A DNA stretch of 64,000 bases from Pseudomonas taiwanensis DSM 21245 (GTDB lineage: Bacteria > Pseudomonadota > Gammaproteobacteria > Pseudomonadales > Pseudomonadaceae): NCBI RefSeq assembly GCF_000425785.1, contig NZ_KE384450.1:282545-346544 (forward strand). Direction: 5' to 3'. The position numbers were made by a program, and so were the translations under genes. The notes beneath the pieces were generated by a model. It was not told the DNA's origin and searched no databases. It was given only the letters and a program-made list of their open reading frames with translations. This document shows, piece by piece, positions 24,010-32,051 of the stretch. Position 1 is the first letter of the stretch; every line of letters starts with the position of its first letter.

Positions 24010-24561
24010 ATGCAACTGCGCAACTCACCCGCTCGTTACGGCGCGGTCAGCATCTTTTTGCACTGGGGCGTGGCCCTGGCGGTCTTCGGGCTTTTTGGCC
24101 TGGGCCTGTGGATGGTCGGCCTCGACTACTACAGCCCATGGCGCAAATCCGGCCCTGATCTGCACAAGAGTATCGGTCTGGTGCTACTGGTGGTGATGGT
24201 ATTGCGTGTGGTTTGGCGCTTCATCAGCCCACCGCCTCCAGCGCCGGCCAACCATGGGCCGCTGACGCGTGTAGCTGCCAAACTGGGCCATCTGGCACTG
24301 TACCTGGGGCTGTTCGCGGTGATGATCGCCGGTTACCTGATCTCCACCGCCGATGGCGTCGGTATTCCGGTGTTCGGCTTGTTCGAAGTGCCGGCTCTGG
24401 TCAGTGATTTGCCCGACCAGGCCGATCTGGCTGGCGAGATTCATCTCTACCTGGCTTGGGCGCTGGTGATTTTCGCCGCCTTGCATGGCCTGGCAGCGCT
24501 GAAGCACCACTTCATCGACCGTGACGCGACCCTGACCCGCATGCTGGGCCGCAAAGCTTGA
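24010..24561 (+). CDS. Cytochrome b561 family protein
   Basis: A 183-residue, four-helix di-haem cytochrome b561 of the inner membrane. Candidate haem His residues are in FLHWGVAL (helix 1), LHKSIG (helix 2), and the paired His of helix 4 (AALHGLAALKHH). Prokaryotic b561 proteins pass electrons from quinol to periplasmic acceptors. I chose the ATG at 24010 (MQLRNSPARYG); 21 more codons are open upstream but do not fit the family. It is followed after 31 bases by yceI, a common pairing. Confidence 0.92.
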   Translation: MQLRNSPARYGAVSIFLHWGVALAVFGLFGLGLWMVGLDYYSPWRKSGPDLHKSIGLVLLVVMVLRVVWRFISPPPPAPANHGPLTRVAAKLGHLALYLGLFAVMIAGYLISTADGVGIPVFGLFEVPALVSDLPDQADLAGEIHLYLAWALVIFAALHGLAALKHHFIDRDATLTRMLGRKA

Positions 24562-24592
24562 TTCTCAACCTCAATTGCAAAGGAAAGAAAGG

Positions 24593-25171
24593 ATGTTGAA
24601 AAAGACTTTTGCCGCTCTGGCGCTCGGTACCGCTCTGATCTCTGCTGGCCAGGCCATGGCCGCCGAGTACAAGATCGACAAGGAAGGCCAGCACGCGTTC
24701 GTCGACTGGAAGATCAGCCATCTGGGCTATAGCTTCATCCACGGCACCTTCAAGGACTTCGACGGTAACTTCACCTGGGACAGCGCCAAGCCTGAAGCCA
24801 GCAAGATCAATGTCGACCTGAAGACCGCCAGCCTGTGGTCCAACCATGCCGAGCGTGACAAGCACATCGCCAGTGCCGACTTCCTGGATGTGAAGAAGTA
24901 TCCGCAAGCCAAGTTCGTCTCCACCAGCGTCAAGTCCACCGGTGCCAAGACTGCTGACGTGACTGGCGACCTGACCCTGCACGGCGTCACCAAGCCGGTC
25001 ACCTTCAAGGCTGTGTTCAACGGCGAAGGCAAAGACCCATGGGGCGGTGAGCGTGCTGGTTTCAACGCCACCACCACGCTGAACCTGAATGACTTCGGAA
25101 TCAAAGGCCCAGGCCCTACCTCGCAGACCCTTGACCTGGATATCAGCGTCGAAGGTGTGAAGCAGAAGTAA
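24593..25171 (+). CDS. YceI family periplasmic protein
   Basis: A 192-residue secreted protein with a clear signal peptide (residues 1-23, ending GQAMA-AE) and a lipocalin-like YceI domain. Recognisable parts are the FVDWKISHLGYSFIHGTF segment, the VTGDLTLHGVTKPVTF strand and the C-terminal VEGVKQK. YceI proteins bind isoprenoid or amphiphilic ligands and are often encoded beside b561 cytochromes, which suggests a quinone-like lipid link. The ATG at 24593 has an AGGAAAG site upstream; an in-frame TTG 18 bases earlier is not preferred. An intrinsic terminator follows. Confidence 0.93.
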   Translation: MLKKTFAALALGTALISAGQAMAAEYKIDKEGQHAFVDWKISHLGYSFIHGTFKDFDGNFTWDSAKPEASKINVDLKTASLWSNHAERDKHIASADFLDVKKYPQAKFVSTSVKSTGAKTADVTGDLTLHGVTKPVTFKAVFNGEGKDPWGGERAGFNATTTLNLNDFGIKGPGPTSQTLDLDISVEGVKQK

Positions 25172-25186
25172 TTCGCGCTAGCAATG

Positions 25187-25215
25187 AAAACGCCGCCCAA
25201 TGGGCGGCGTTTTCA
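25187..25215 (+). terminator. Bidirectional intrinsic terminator between yceI and rhlE2
   Basis: AAAACGCCGCCCA and TGGGCGGCGTTTT make a 13-bp stem with an A-run on one side and a T-run on the other. It serves the rightward yceI unit and the leftward rhlE2 gene, whose ends converge here. Confidence 0.9.
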
Positions 25216-25230
25216 TTTGTAGCCGAACGA

Positions 25231-27132
25231 TCAGCGATTGCGGGTCAGCAGCGCAGGGCGCTCACCACGCGGCCGGCTCGGCAGCTCTTCCAGTTGTTCC
25301 GGCGTTGGGTAGCGGTCGAGCTTGGATTCCTTGCGGATGATCACCGGCTGATGCTGCGGTTCGCGCGGACTACGCACTGCCGGTTCCTGCCGTGTGTTGT
25401 CGCTGCGACCGGCCGAGCGGTTACGACCACCCGCGTTACCATCACGGCGCGCACCGCCACCTCCACCGCCATTGTTGTTGCGGGGCGGGCGTTTCTCGCC
25501 GCTGGCGCCGCGTTGCTGGCCGCCATTTCGGCCTTGGCCCTGGCTGCCGCCGTTGCTGCGCTGTCCCTGACCTTGCTGTTGACCCTGGCCTGCGGCGCCT
25601 GGGCGACGGTTGCGGCCCTGGTTCTTGGCGTTTTGGTAGGGGCTGACGTAGTCGGCACGGTTACCGAAGTTGTCGATCTCGTCATCCAGGAACTCTTCTG
25701 GATCACGGTCGGCAGGTACTTTCGGCACAGCGTTGGTGCTGGCCTGCTGCTGGCGAGGCTTCTTGTCGCGTTGCTTGCGCTGCTGTTGCTGGCGCTCGCC
25801 GGACTTCTCCTTGTCAGCGGGTTTGTCGGCGGCCTGTTGCTTGGCCTTGCCTTTGTCCTTTCCCTTGTCCTTGCGTCCGCCACTGCCTTCCTGGCCTGCT
25901 TCGCCACGGGCCTGCTGGTTGCGACCACCACGGCCATTGTGCTGCTGACGCTCACGGGTTTCTGGCTTCTCGGCTTCGACCTTGCTGGCATCGAAGCCCA
26001 TCAGGTCGCCGTCCGGGATCTTCTGCTTGGTGACGCGCTCAATGCTCTTGAGCAGCTTCTCTTCATCAGGAGCGACCATCGAGATCGCTTCGCCCGAACG
26101 TCCGGCGCGGCCGGTGCGGCCGATACGGTGGACGTAGTCTTCCTCGACATTGGGCAGCTCGAAGTTGACCACATGGGGCAACTGGTCGATGTCCAGGCCG
26201 CGGGCGGCGATGTCGGTGGCGACCAGTACGCGAACACTGTTGGCCTTGAAGTCAGCCAATGCCTTGGTGCGGGCGTTCTGGCTCTTGTTGCCATGGATCG
26301 CCGCGGCGGTGAGGCCGTGCTTTTCCAGGTATTCGGCCAGGCGGTTGGCGCCATGCTTGGTACGGGTGAAGACCAGCACTTGTTCCCAGGCGCCGAGGGT
26401 GATCAGGTGAGCCAGCAGTGCGCGCTTGTGGCTGGCGGGCAGACGGTAGACGCGCTGTTCGATTCGCTCGACCGTGGTATTCGGTGGTGTGACCTCGATA
26501 CGCTCCGGGTTGTGCAGGAGCTTATCGGCCAGGTCGGTGATGTCCTTGGAGAAGGTAGCCGAGAACAGCAGGTTCTGGCGCTTGGCCGGCAGGCGGGCAA
26601 GGACTTTCTTCACGTCATGGATGAAGCCCATGTCGAGCATGCGGTCGGCTTCGTCGAGCACCAGGATTTCCACATGGGATAGATCGACACTGCCTTGGCC
26701 TGCCAAGTCCAGCAAGCGACCCGGGCAGGCGACCAGGACATCGACGCCCTTGGCCATGGCCTGAATCTGCGGGTTCATGCCGACGCCACCGAAGATGCAG
26801 GCGCTGACCAGGGAAAGGTCACGGGCATAGACCTTGAAGCTGTCATGGACCTGGGCCGCCAATTCGCGGGTTGGCGTCAGAACCAGCACGCGAGGCTGGC
26901 GTGGGCCATGGCGTTGCGATTTGTCGGGGTGGCCACCCGGGAACAGGCGCTCGAGGATCGGCAGGGCAAAACCGCCAGTTTTGCCAGTACCTGTCTGGGC
27001 GGCGACCATCAGGTCGCGACCTTGCAACACGGCGGGAATGGCCCGCTGTTGCACCGGAGTCGGCTGGGTGTAGCCCGCTGCCTCGATAGCGCGGACAAGA
27101 GCCTCGGAGAGACCGAGGGAAGCAAAGGACAT
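25231..27132 (-). CDS. rhlE: DEAD-box ATP-dependent RNA helicase RhlE (RhlE2-like)
   Basis: A 633-residue DEAD-box helicase of the RhlE group. Motifs in order: Q motif near residue 23, motif I AQTGTGKT at 45-52, Ia PTRELA at 87-92, DEAD at 160-163, SAT, and HRIGRTGR. After about residue 385 comes a roughly 240-residue disordered tail rich in Gln, Arg, Asn, Gly and Lys, typical of the longer Pseudomonas RhlE2, where the tail binds RNA and RNase E. RhlE2 has been tied to mRNA decay and virulence in P. aeruginosa. The ATG at 27132 fits the family (MSFASLGLSEAL). A 200-base leader separates it from a candidate promoter. Confidence 0.93.
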   Translation of the reverse strand: MSFASLGLSEALVRAIEAAGYTQPTPVQQRAIPAVLQGRDLMVAAQTGTGKTGGFALPILERLFPGGHPDKSQRHGPRQPRVLVLTPTRELAAQVHDSFKVYARDLSLVSACIFGGVGMNPQIQAMAKGVDVLVACPGRLLDLAGQGSVDLSHVEILVLDEADRMLDMGFIHDVKKVLARLPAKRQNLLFSATFSKDITDLADKLLHNPERIEVTPPNTTVERIEQRVYRLPASHKRALLAHLITLGAWEQVLVFTRTKHGANRLAEYLEKHGLTAAAIHGNKSQNARTKALADFKANSVRVLVATDIAARGLDIDQLPHVVNFELPNVEEDYVHRIGRTGRAGRSGEAISMVAPDEEKLLKSIERVTKQKIPDGDLMGFDASKVEAEKPETRERQQHNGRGGRNQQARGEAGQEGSGGRKDKGKDKGKAKQQAADKPADKEKSGERQQQQRKQRDKKPRQQQASTNAVPKVPADRDPEEFLDDEIDNFGNRADYVSPYQNAKNQGRNRRPGAAGQGQQQGQGQRSNGGSQGQGRNGGQQRGASGEKRPPRNNNGGGGGGARRDGNAGGRNRSAGRSDNTRQEPAVRSPREPQHQPVIIRKESKLDRYPTPEQLEELPSRPRGERPALLTRNR

Positions 27133-27338
27133 GGGCAATCCTGTTCTCGTGGGGGCTGGGCCCGTTGGGATATTCTGCCTGGCGCGACGGGCATCGGCGG
27201 GATGCGATCGCGTCCGGTCCAGCTGGGCTTTCACTGCGCATCCGGGCAGCGGAGGGCGAGCGCGAAGGGGCGTCGTTACCGATCAGGATGCCTGTTGCGA
27301 GGCCGAGCGTCCGGGCGTGAGCCGGGCGGGAAGGCCCG

Positions 27339-27347
27339 AGTATAACA
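27339..27347 (-). promoter_or_regulatory. Candidate extended -10 promoter of rhlE
   Basis: On the minus strand TGTTATACT matches the extended -10 form TGnTATAAT with one mismatch. No good -35 is present, as is usual for extended -10 promoters. It would give a 5' leader of about 200 nt before the helicase ATG. The site overlaps the stop of the upstream binding-protein gene. The leader (27133-27338) holds no gene. Confidence 0.45.
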
Positions 27348-27350
27348 GAG

Positions 27351-28139
27351 CTATCGCTGCGTGCTGCGTTCCTGCTGCTCAACGGCGCCAGGAATATTGC
27401 CGAAGTCGTCGGAGTAGCGGTTGTTGATCGCCGCGTAGGCCGGTTCCTGCTTGAAGCGTTGCAGCTCTTCGGAGAAATGCCTGGCCAGGTCCTCGCGCCC
27501 AGGTTTGCGGGCCAAACCCAGGTATTGCGCCTGGCGACTGATCATCAGTGGCAGCTCCTCGACCTGCCGTTCGAGCCCCAATTGCTTGCGGAGATAACGA
27601 CCGACCCGGCGGTCGGTCACCAGCAAGTCGATGCGGCCGAGCATCAATTTGCCGAAGTTGGCCTCATGGGTAGGGGCCGCCTCCCGGCGAAAGTAAGGCG
27701 ATTCGCTGAACGAGGCGCCGTAGGAGTAGCCGGGCGAAGTGCCCACCGTCAGCCCGGTCAGGTCTTCCAGGCGGGTGACGGGGTGGCGGCGCACGCTGGC
27801 TTGGAACAGGACGAACTCGACGTCCGACATAGGCTCGTCGGGGTAGACCATGTACGGTTTGCGCGATTCGGTCTCGAAAATATCCATCACCCCGTCGGCC
27901 AGCCCTTGCTCGACCATGGCCAAGCACCGTTTCCAGGGTAGGAACTGCCATTCGACATCGAAGCCCAGTCGCTTGAACACTTCGGTGGTGACTTCGTAGT
28001 CGATGCCTTTGGGCTGGCCGTCGTGCTGGTACACGTACGGCGCCCAGTCGTCGGTGACCAGGCGCAAACGTTCACCCAAGGCCAGAGGGCTCAGGCAGGC
28101 GAACAACAGGAGGCACAGCAGGCGGGCGACGTCATGCAT
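27351..28139 (-). CDS. Periplasmic substrate-binding protein, SBP_bac_3 family (orphan)
   Basis: A 262-residue secreted protein with a signal peptide (residues 1-22, ending SPLALG) and the type II binding-protein fold of polar amino acid ABC transporters (RLVTDDWAPYVYQHDG at the start, DGVMDIFETESRKPYM, then the LTGLTVGTSPGYSYG domain switch). No permease or ATPase gene is nearby, so it may work with a transporter encoded elsewhere or as a sensor. It follows the glycosyltransferase-like gene by 52 bases on the same strand. A similar orphan is encoded at 54315-55052. Confidence 0.82.
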   Translation of the reverse strand: MHDVARLLCLLLFACLSPLALGERLRLVTDDWAPYVYQHDGQPKGIDYEVTTEVFKRLGFDVEWQFLPWKRCLAMVEQGLADGVMDIFETESRKPYMVYPDEPMSDVEFVLFQASVRRHPVTRLEDLTGLTVGTSPGYSYGASFSESPYFRREAAPTHEANFGKLMLGRIDLLVTDRRVGRYLRKQLGLERQVEELPLMISRQAQYLGLARKPGREDLARHFSEELQRFKQEPAYAAINNRYSDDFGNIPGAVEQQERSTQR

Positions 28140-28191
28140 GGCCGCAGATTACGCGCTCGCTTAGGCCAAGGCCAGATATCGGCGCGCCAGT

Positions 28192-29268
28192 TCAGGTCTG
28201 CGGGACGTCGAGCAGGTGGCCCTCGATTTCCTTACGCCGGCCACCGAGTGACAGACGCATGCCCGGATGGCGCAGGCAGCGGCGCAATTGCTCGGGCTCC
28301 ATGCGGCCCTCGCGCGCCACATAGTTCTCCAGGGCTTTGTCCCACCAGGCCGGGGCGCAGGCCCGGTCGAACTCGTTGCCATACGGGTAGCAGCCGTACA
28401 GCAGTTCTCGGGCGAACTGGCGTTCCTGGCTCGGCAAGGTCAGCGTCAGTGCCTTGTAGCCCAACCGGTGCAGGGCTGGCGGGCGCGGCAGTCGGTCATT
28501 GACCTGCAGCACGTCGGCCCGGGCCGCCTCACTGAGTGGTTCATCGGCGTGCTTGCGCAGCCAGGCCTGGATCTTGGCGCGGAACTGCTGCTTGCGGCTC
28601 CAGTAGTGGTGGATCACATCGGTGCACTCGGCCAGCGCGAGGGTGCGGTGGGCGGCCACTGCAAGGCAGAACTCTTCGAGTGTGTAGGCGGTGGGTGCCA
28701 AGGGATAGAACTCGTCCATCATGGCAATGGAGCGGTCCAGTATCTGAGCATCAGCCTGGGTCAGGCCGATGACTCCGGAGTTGACCATGCGCGTCTGATC
28801 GTCAGCCAGTCCGCGTTGGCGAAGTATGGCGTGAAGGCTTTCGTACAGCACGGCCTTGCGGTTCGCGCCGTAGGGCGCGCCAATGAAGTTGCACAGCAAC
28901 TGGCCTGGCTTGACGCGTTCGAACAGGCGCAGCGGCGAGGTGCGGAAGAACGTATCGGTGTCGATCAGTACCGCCAGCGGATGCTGTTCGAGCACTTGGC
29001 GCAATAGCACGTGCTTGCTGCGAAAGTGATAACCATGGGGAAGATTCCAGGCCGTGCGCGTCGCAGCGTCCAGCACGTGGACGTTGACGGGCAGTTTGCC
29101 GTAGGGCGCCGGGTTGTCGGTGTAGACATGGATGTCAACGGCGGCGCCAGGCGTTTCACCCAGGTGAGTGAGGGCGCTGACGATGCTGAAACAGGCCTCT
29201 TGGTGATAAGTCACCGGGCCGAACGCGAGGTAGATGAGCTGCGAGCGTGCAGGCGACGGTGTCTGCAT
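28192..29268 (-). CDS. Hypothetical protein, glycosyltransferase-like (GT-A type DxD)
   Basis: A 358-residue protein with no signal peptide or membrane helix. The N-terminal half resembles nucleotide-diphospho-sugar transferases: an opening strand LIYLAFGPVTYHQEACFSI, a sugar-nucleotide-type DIHVYTDNP, and a DxD-like ALIDTDTFFRTS near residue 98 that would bind the metal. The C-terminal half is rich in Arg and Leu with no motif I recognise. I start it at the ATG at 29268; a TTG three codons upstream is possible. No lipopolysaccharide or exopolysaccharide genes are adjacent, so acceptor and donor are unknown. The glycosyltransferase reading is inference from the fold pattern. Confidence 0.6.
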   Translation of the reverse strand: MQTPSPARSQLIYLAFGPVTYHQEACFSIVSALTHLGETPGAAVDIHVYTDNPAPYGKLPVNVHVLDAATRTAWNLPHGYHFRSKHVLLRQVLEQHPLAVLIDTDTFFRTSPLRLFERVKPGQLLCNFIGAPYGANRKAVLYESLHAILRQRGLADDQTRMVNSGVIGLTQADAQILDRSIAMMDEFYPLAPTAYTLEEFCLAVAAHRTLALAECTDVIHHYWSRKQQFRAKIQAWLRKHADEPLSEAARADVLQVNDRLPRPPALHRLGYKALTLTLPSQERQFARELLYGCYPYGNEFDRACAPAWWDKALENYVAREGRMEPEQLRRCLRHPGMRLSLGGRRKEIEGHLLDVPQT

Positions 29269-29300
29269 ATCGGGCAAACCTGGCTGTCCACAGGGATAAT

Positions 29301-29327
29301 AAGGCTTTAGTGTAAGACTAAAGCCTT
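29301..29327 (-). terminator. Intrinsic terminator-like hairpin after metF
   Basis: AAGGCTTTAG and CTAAAGCCTT form a perfect 10-bp stem with a 7-base loop. It lies 34 bases beyond the metF stop and upstream of the glycosyltransferase-like gene, which shares the strand. The A+T-rich stem and ATTAT tail are weak for a terminator, and a regulatory dyad for the downstream gene is an alternative. Confidence 0.55.
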
Positions 29328-29360
29328 AATTGTTCCTTAAACAGATGTTTCCAAGTTGTT

Positions 29361-30206
29361 TCAGCGAGGCAGCTTCAGGTTGTTCCAGATAGCCAGACTT
29401 GGCTCGGCCTGGTTCAGGGTGTAGAAGTGCAGGCCCGGTGCGCCGCCTTGCAGCAGTTGTTCGCACATGCGGCTGATCACGTCTTCGCCGAAGGCCTGGA
29501 TGCTGGCGGTGTCATCGCCATAGGCTTCCAGCTGCTTGCGGATCCAACGTGGAATCTCGGCGCCGCAGGCGTCGGAGAAACGGGCCAGCTTGCTGTAGTT
29601 GGTGATGGGCATGATGCCCGGCACTACAGGGATGTCCACGCCCATCTTCTGTGCGCGCTCGACGAAATAGAAGTAGCTGTCGGCGTTGAAGAAGTATTGG
29701 GTGATGGCGCTGTCGGCACCGGCCTTGACCTTGTGCACGAAATTGGCCAGGTCGTGTTCGAAGTTGCGTGCCTGCGGATGCATTTCCGGATAAGCGGCAA
29801 CTTCCAGGTGGAAGTGATCGCCGGTTTCCTGGCGGATGAACTCGACCAGATCGCTGGCGTAGCGCAGCTCGCCGCTGGCCATGCCCATGCCCGATGGCAG
29901 GTCACCACGCAGGGCGACGATGCGCTTGATGCCGGCGGCCTGGTACTGGTTAAGCAGGGCGCGCAACTCGTCCTTGCTATCGCCGACGCAGGACAGGTGG
30001 GGGGCGGCCGGTACCTTAACTTCGCTTTCCAGCTGCAGCACGGTATTGAGCGTGCGGTCGCGGGTCGAACCACCGGCACCGTAGGTGCAGGAGAAGAAGT
30101 CGGGGTTGTAGCTGGCCAGCTGGCGGGCAACGCCCATCAGTTTTTCGTGGCCGGCATCGGTCTTGGTGGGGAAGAACTCGAAACTGTAGCGGCGTTCTTG
30201 TGACAT
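29361..30206 (-). CDS. metF: 5,10-methylenetetrahydrofolate reductase
   Basis: MetF reduces methylene-THF to methyl-THF, supplying the methyl group for methionine synthase. The 281-residue TIM-barrel flavoprotein shows the SFEFFPTKT start, FFSCTYGAGGSTRDRT, RIVALRGDLP and ADSAITQYFFN motifs. The ATG at 30206 is preceded by an AACGAGAGA-type purine run. It lies downstream of ahcY on the same strand after 139 bases containing a strong hairpin, and so probably shares the SAH-riboswitch transcript. Length is close to the family norm of about 290. Confidence 0.96.
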   Translation of the reverse strand: MSQERRYSFEFFPTKTDAGHEKLMGVARQLASYNPDFFSCTYGAGGSTRDRTLNTVLQLESEVKVPAAPHLSCVGDSKDELRALLNQYQAAGIKRIVALRGDLPSGMGMASGELRYASDLVEFIRQETGDHFHLEVAAYPEMHPQARNFEHDLANFVHKVKAGADSAITQYFFNADSYFYFVERAQKMGVDIPVVPGIMPITNYSKLARFSDACGAEIPRWIRKQLEAYGDDTASIQAFGEDVISRMCEQLLQGGAPGLHFYTLNQAEPSLAIWNNLKLPR

Positions 30207-30308
30207 CTCTCGTTCCTTCAGCTGCCAGCGCCAGGCGGGCAACTGCAAATAAAAGCCAGGGCGGTTTGGGCCGGCCTGGCTCGGGCATCGTTGCGAAGCG
30301 TTGCCTGC

Positions 30309-30335
30309 AAGGGCCAGGCAAGGTGCCTGGCCCTT
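30309..30335 (-). other. Perfect 12-bp stem-loop between ahcY and metF
   Basis: AAGGGCCAGGCA and TGCCTGGCCCTT form a perfect stem with a 3-base loop, ten bases after the ahcY stop. No T-run follows on the minus strand. It could be a processing or stability element that sets ahcY and metF mRNA levels apart, or a weak terminator. Confidence 0.5.
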
Positions 30336-30345
30336 GGGCCGCTGA

Positions 30346-31755
30346 TCAGTAGCGGTAGGCGTGCGGCTTGAACGGGCCTTCGACAGTCACACCGATGTAC
30401 TCTGCCTGCTGCGGGGTCAGCTGGGTGACCACGCCGCCGAAGCCGCGGACCATTTCCAGGGCCACTTCTTCGTCGAGTTTCTTCGGCAGCACTTCAACGG
30501 TCAGGCGCTCGGCTTTCTTGGCGGCTGGCAGGTCGGCGAACTTCTGCTCGAACAGGAAGATCTGGGCCAGTACCTGGTTGGCGAACGAACCATCCATGAT
30601 GCGGCTTGGGTGGCCAGTGGCGTTACCCAGGTTAACCAGGCGGCCTTCGGCCAGCAGGATCAGGTAGTCGTCGTTGTGCGGGTCGAAGGTACCAGCGCCG
30701 GTGCGGTGGATCTTGTGGACCTGTGGCTTGACCTCTTCCCATGCCCAGTTCTTGCGCATGAAGGCGGTGTCGATTTCGTTGTCGAAGTGGCCGATGTTGC
30801 AGACCACGGCACGCTTCTTCAGGGCCTTGAGCATGTTGGCGTCGCAGACGTTGACGTTACCGGTGGTGGTGACGATCAGGTCGATGCGGCCCAGCAGGTC
30901 GGCGTTGATGCCAGCTTCGGTACCGGTGTTGATACCGTCCTTGAACGGCGAGACGACTTCGAAGCCGTCCATGCAAGCCTGCATGGCGCAGATCGGGTCG
31001 ATTTCGGTGACCTTGACGATCATGCCTTCCTGGCGCAGGGACTGGGCCGAGCCCTTGCCCACGTCACCGTAGCCGATCACCAGGGCTTGCTTGCCCGACA
31101 GCAGGTGGTCGGTGCCGCGCTTGATGGCGTCGTTCAGGCTGTGACGGCAGCCGTACTTGTTGTCGTTCTTGCTTTTGGTGACCGAGTCGTTGACGTTGAT
31201 CGCCGGGACTTTCAGCTCGCCCTTGGCCAGCATGTCCAGCAGGCGGTGCACGCCAGTGGTGGTCTCTTCGGTCACGCCGTGGATTTTCTCCAGCATGGCC
31301 GGGTATTTCTTGTGCAGGATTTCGGTCAGGTCACCGCCGTCGTCCAGGACCATGTTGGCATCCCATGGCTGGCCGTCCTTGAGGATGGTCTGCTCGATGC
31401 ACCATTCGTATTCCTGCTCGGTTTCGCCTTTCCAGGCGAACACAGGGATACCGGCGGCGGCGATGGCCGCGGCAGCCTGGTCCTGGGTGGAGAAGATGTT
31501 GCAGGACGACCAGCGAACTTCGGCACCCAGGGCAACCAGGGTTTCGATCAGCACGGCGGTCTGAATGGTCATGTGGATGCAGCCGATGATCTTAGCGCCC
31601 TTGAGCGGTTGCTCAGCCTGGTACTTGCGGCGCAGGCCCATCAGCGCTGGCATTTCCGATTCGGCGATGATGACTTCCTTGCGGCCCCAGTCGGCCAGGG
31701 AGATGTCGGCGACCTTGAAGTCGGAAAAACCTGCAGGCGTGTTTACAGCGCTCAT
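30346..31755 (-). CDS. ahcY: Adenosylhomocysteinase (SAH hydrolase)
   Basis: AhcY splits S-adenosylhomocysteine to adenosine and homocysteine, relieving product inhibition of methyltransferases. The 469-residue protein has the NAD-binding GYGDVGKGSAQSLRQEG loop, KPQVHKIH, the substrate segment HNDDYLILLAEGRLVNLG, and the conserved C-terminus FKPHAYRY. The ATG at 31755 is six bases after GGAGG, which is partly embedded in a hairpin at the end of the SAH riboswitch. This is the first gene of ahcY-metF; several dozen more in-frame codons upstream overlap the aptamer and are not coding. Confidence 0.98.
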   Translation of the reverse strand: MSAVNTPAGFSDFKVADISLADWGRKEVIIAESEMPALMGLRRKYQAEQPLKGAKIIGCIHMTIQTAVLIETLVALGAEVRWSSCNIFSTQDQAAAAIAAAGIPVFAWKGETEQEYEWCIEQTILKDGQPWDANMVLDDGGDLTEILHKKYPAMLEKIHGVTEETTTGVHRLLDMLAKGELKVPAINVNDSVTKSKNDNKYGCRHSLNDAIKRGTDHLLSGKQALVIGYGDVGKGSAQSLRQEGMIVKVTEIDPICAMQACMDGFEVVSPFKDGINTGTEAGINADLLGRIDLIVTTTGNVNVCDANMLKALKKRAVVCNIGHFDNEIDTAFMRKNWAWEEVKPQVHKIHRTGAGTFDPHNDDYLILLAEGRLVNLGNATGHPSRIMDGSFANQVLAQIFLFEQKFADLPAAKKAERLTVEVLPKKLDEEVALEMVRGFGGVVTQLTPQQAEYIGVTVEGPFKPHAYRY

Positions 31756-31764
31756 TGAGAGCCT

Positions 31765-31785
31765 CCATTCGTAGTGTGCGAATGG
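31765..31785 (-). promoter_or_regulatory. Hairpin sequestering the ahcY ribosome site (expression platform candidate)
   Basis: On the minus strand CCATTCG and CGAATGG pair around a 7-base loop. The right arm includes the first two G of the GGAGG ribosome site (31766-31762), and the left arm shares two bases with the last strand of the SAH aptamer. Ligand-dependent competition between the two structures would expose the site. The mechanism is inferred from the overlap. Confidence 0.5.
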
Positions 31786-31870
31786 GCGCCGTTGTGCGTT
31801 GAGCGTCCGCGTCGCGGACAACGCCCCAACCGAGCCTGACAGGCCGAGCCTGCTGCAGCGCCCCTCGGAT
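31781..31870 (-). ncRNA. SAH riboswitch upstream of ahcY-metF
   Basis: The minus strand shows the SAH-aptamer signature: CCGAGGGGCGCTGC at the 5' side, an AGGCTCGG segment, and CAACGGCGCCC near the 3' side. The GGGCGC/GCGCCC strands close P1, and CCGAG pairs with one of two CTCGG copies to form the pseudoknot. SAH riboswitches are known upstream of ahcY and metF-type genes in Pseudomonas, where SAH turns expression on. Placement between a sigma-70 promoter and the ahcY ribosome site is correct. Exact ends are approximate. Confidence 0.9.
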
Positions 31871-31918
31871 GGGTGGCGGGCATGGCGCCACAGTGGGCGA
31901 CCATGTTAAACGGCAGGG

Positions 31919-31948
31919 ATTATAGCCTTGGCTGTGTGACACACCCAA
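31919..31948 (-). promoter_or_regulatory. Candidate sigma-70 promoter of the ahcY-metF leader
   Basis: On the minus strand a perfect TATAAT (31924-31919) is preceded, after 18 bases, by TTGGGT (31948-31943). Transcription would start near 31911, giving a leader that carries the whole SAH aptamer. A dyad CCTTGG...CCAAGG (31926-31950) overlaps the promoter. Confidence 0.65.
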
Positions 31949-32051
31949 GGCTTTCTGTCGATTAATCGCGACGATAGTCGATGTTCAATGGAGCGCCGGC
32001 GGCCGCTCTGCCATCATTACTCCACGTTAGCCAAGCAGGTCAGGAGTACCG

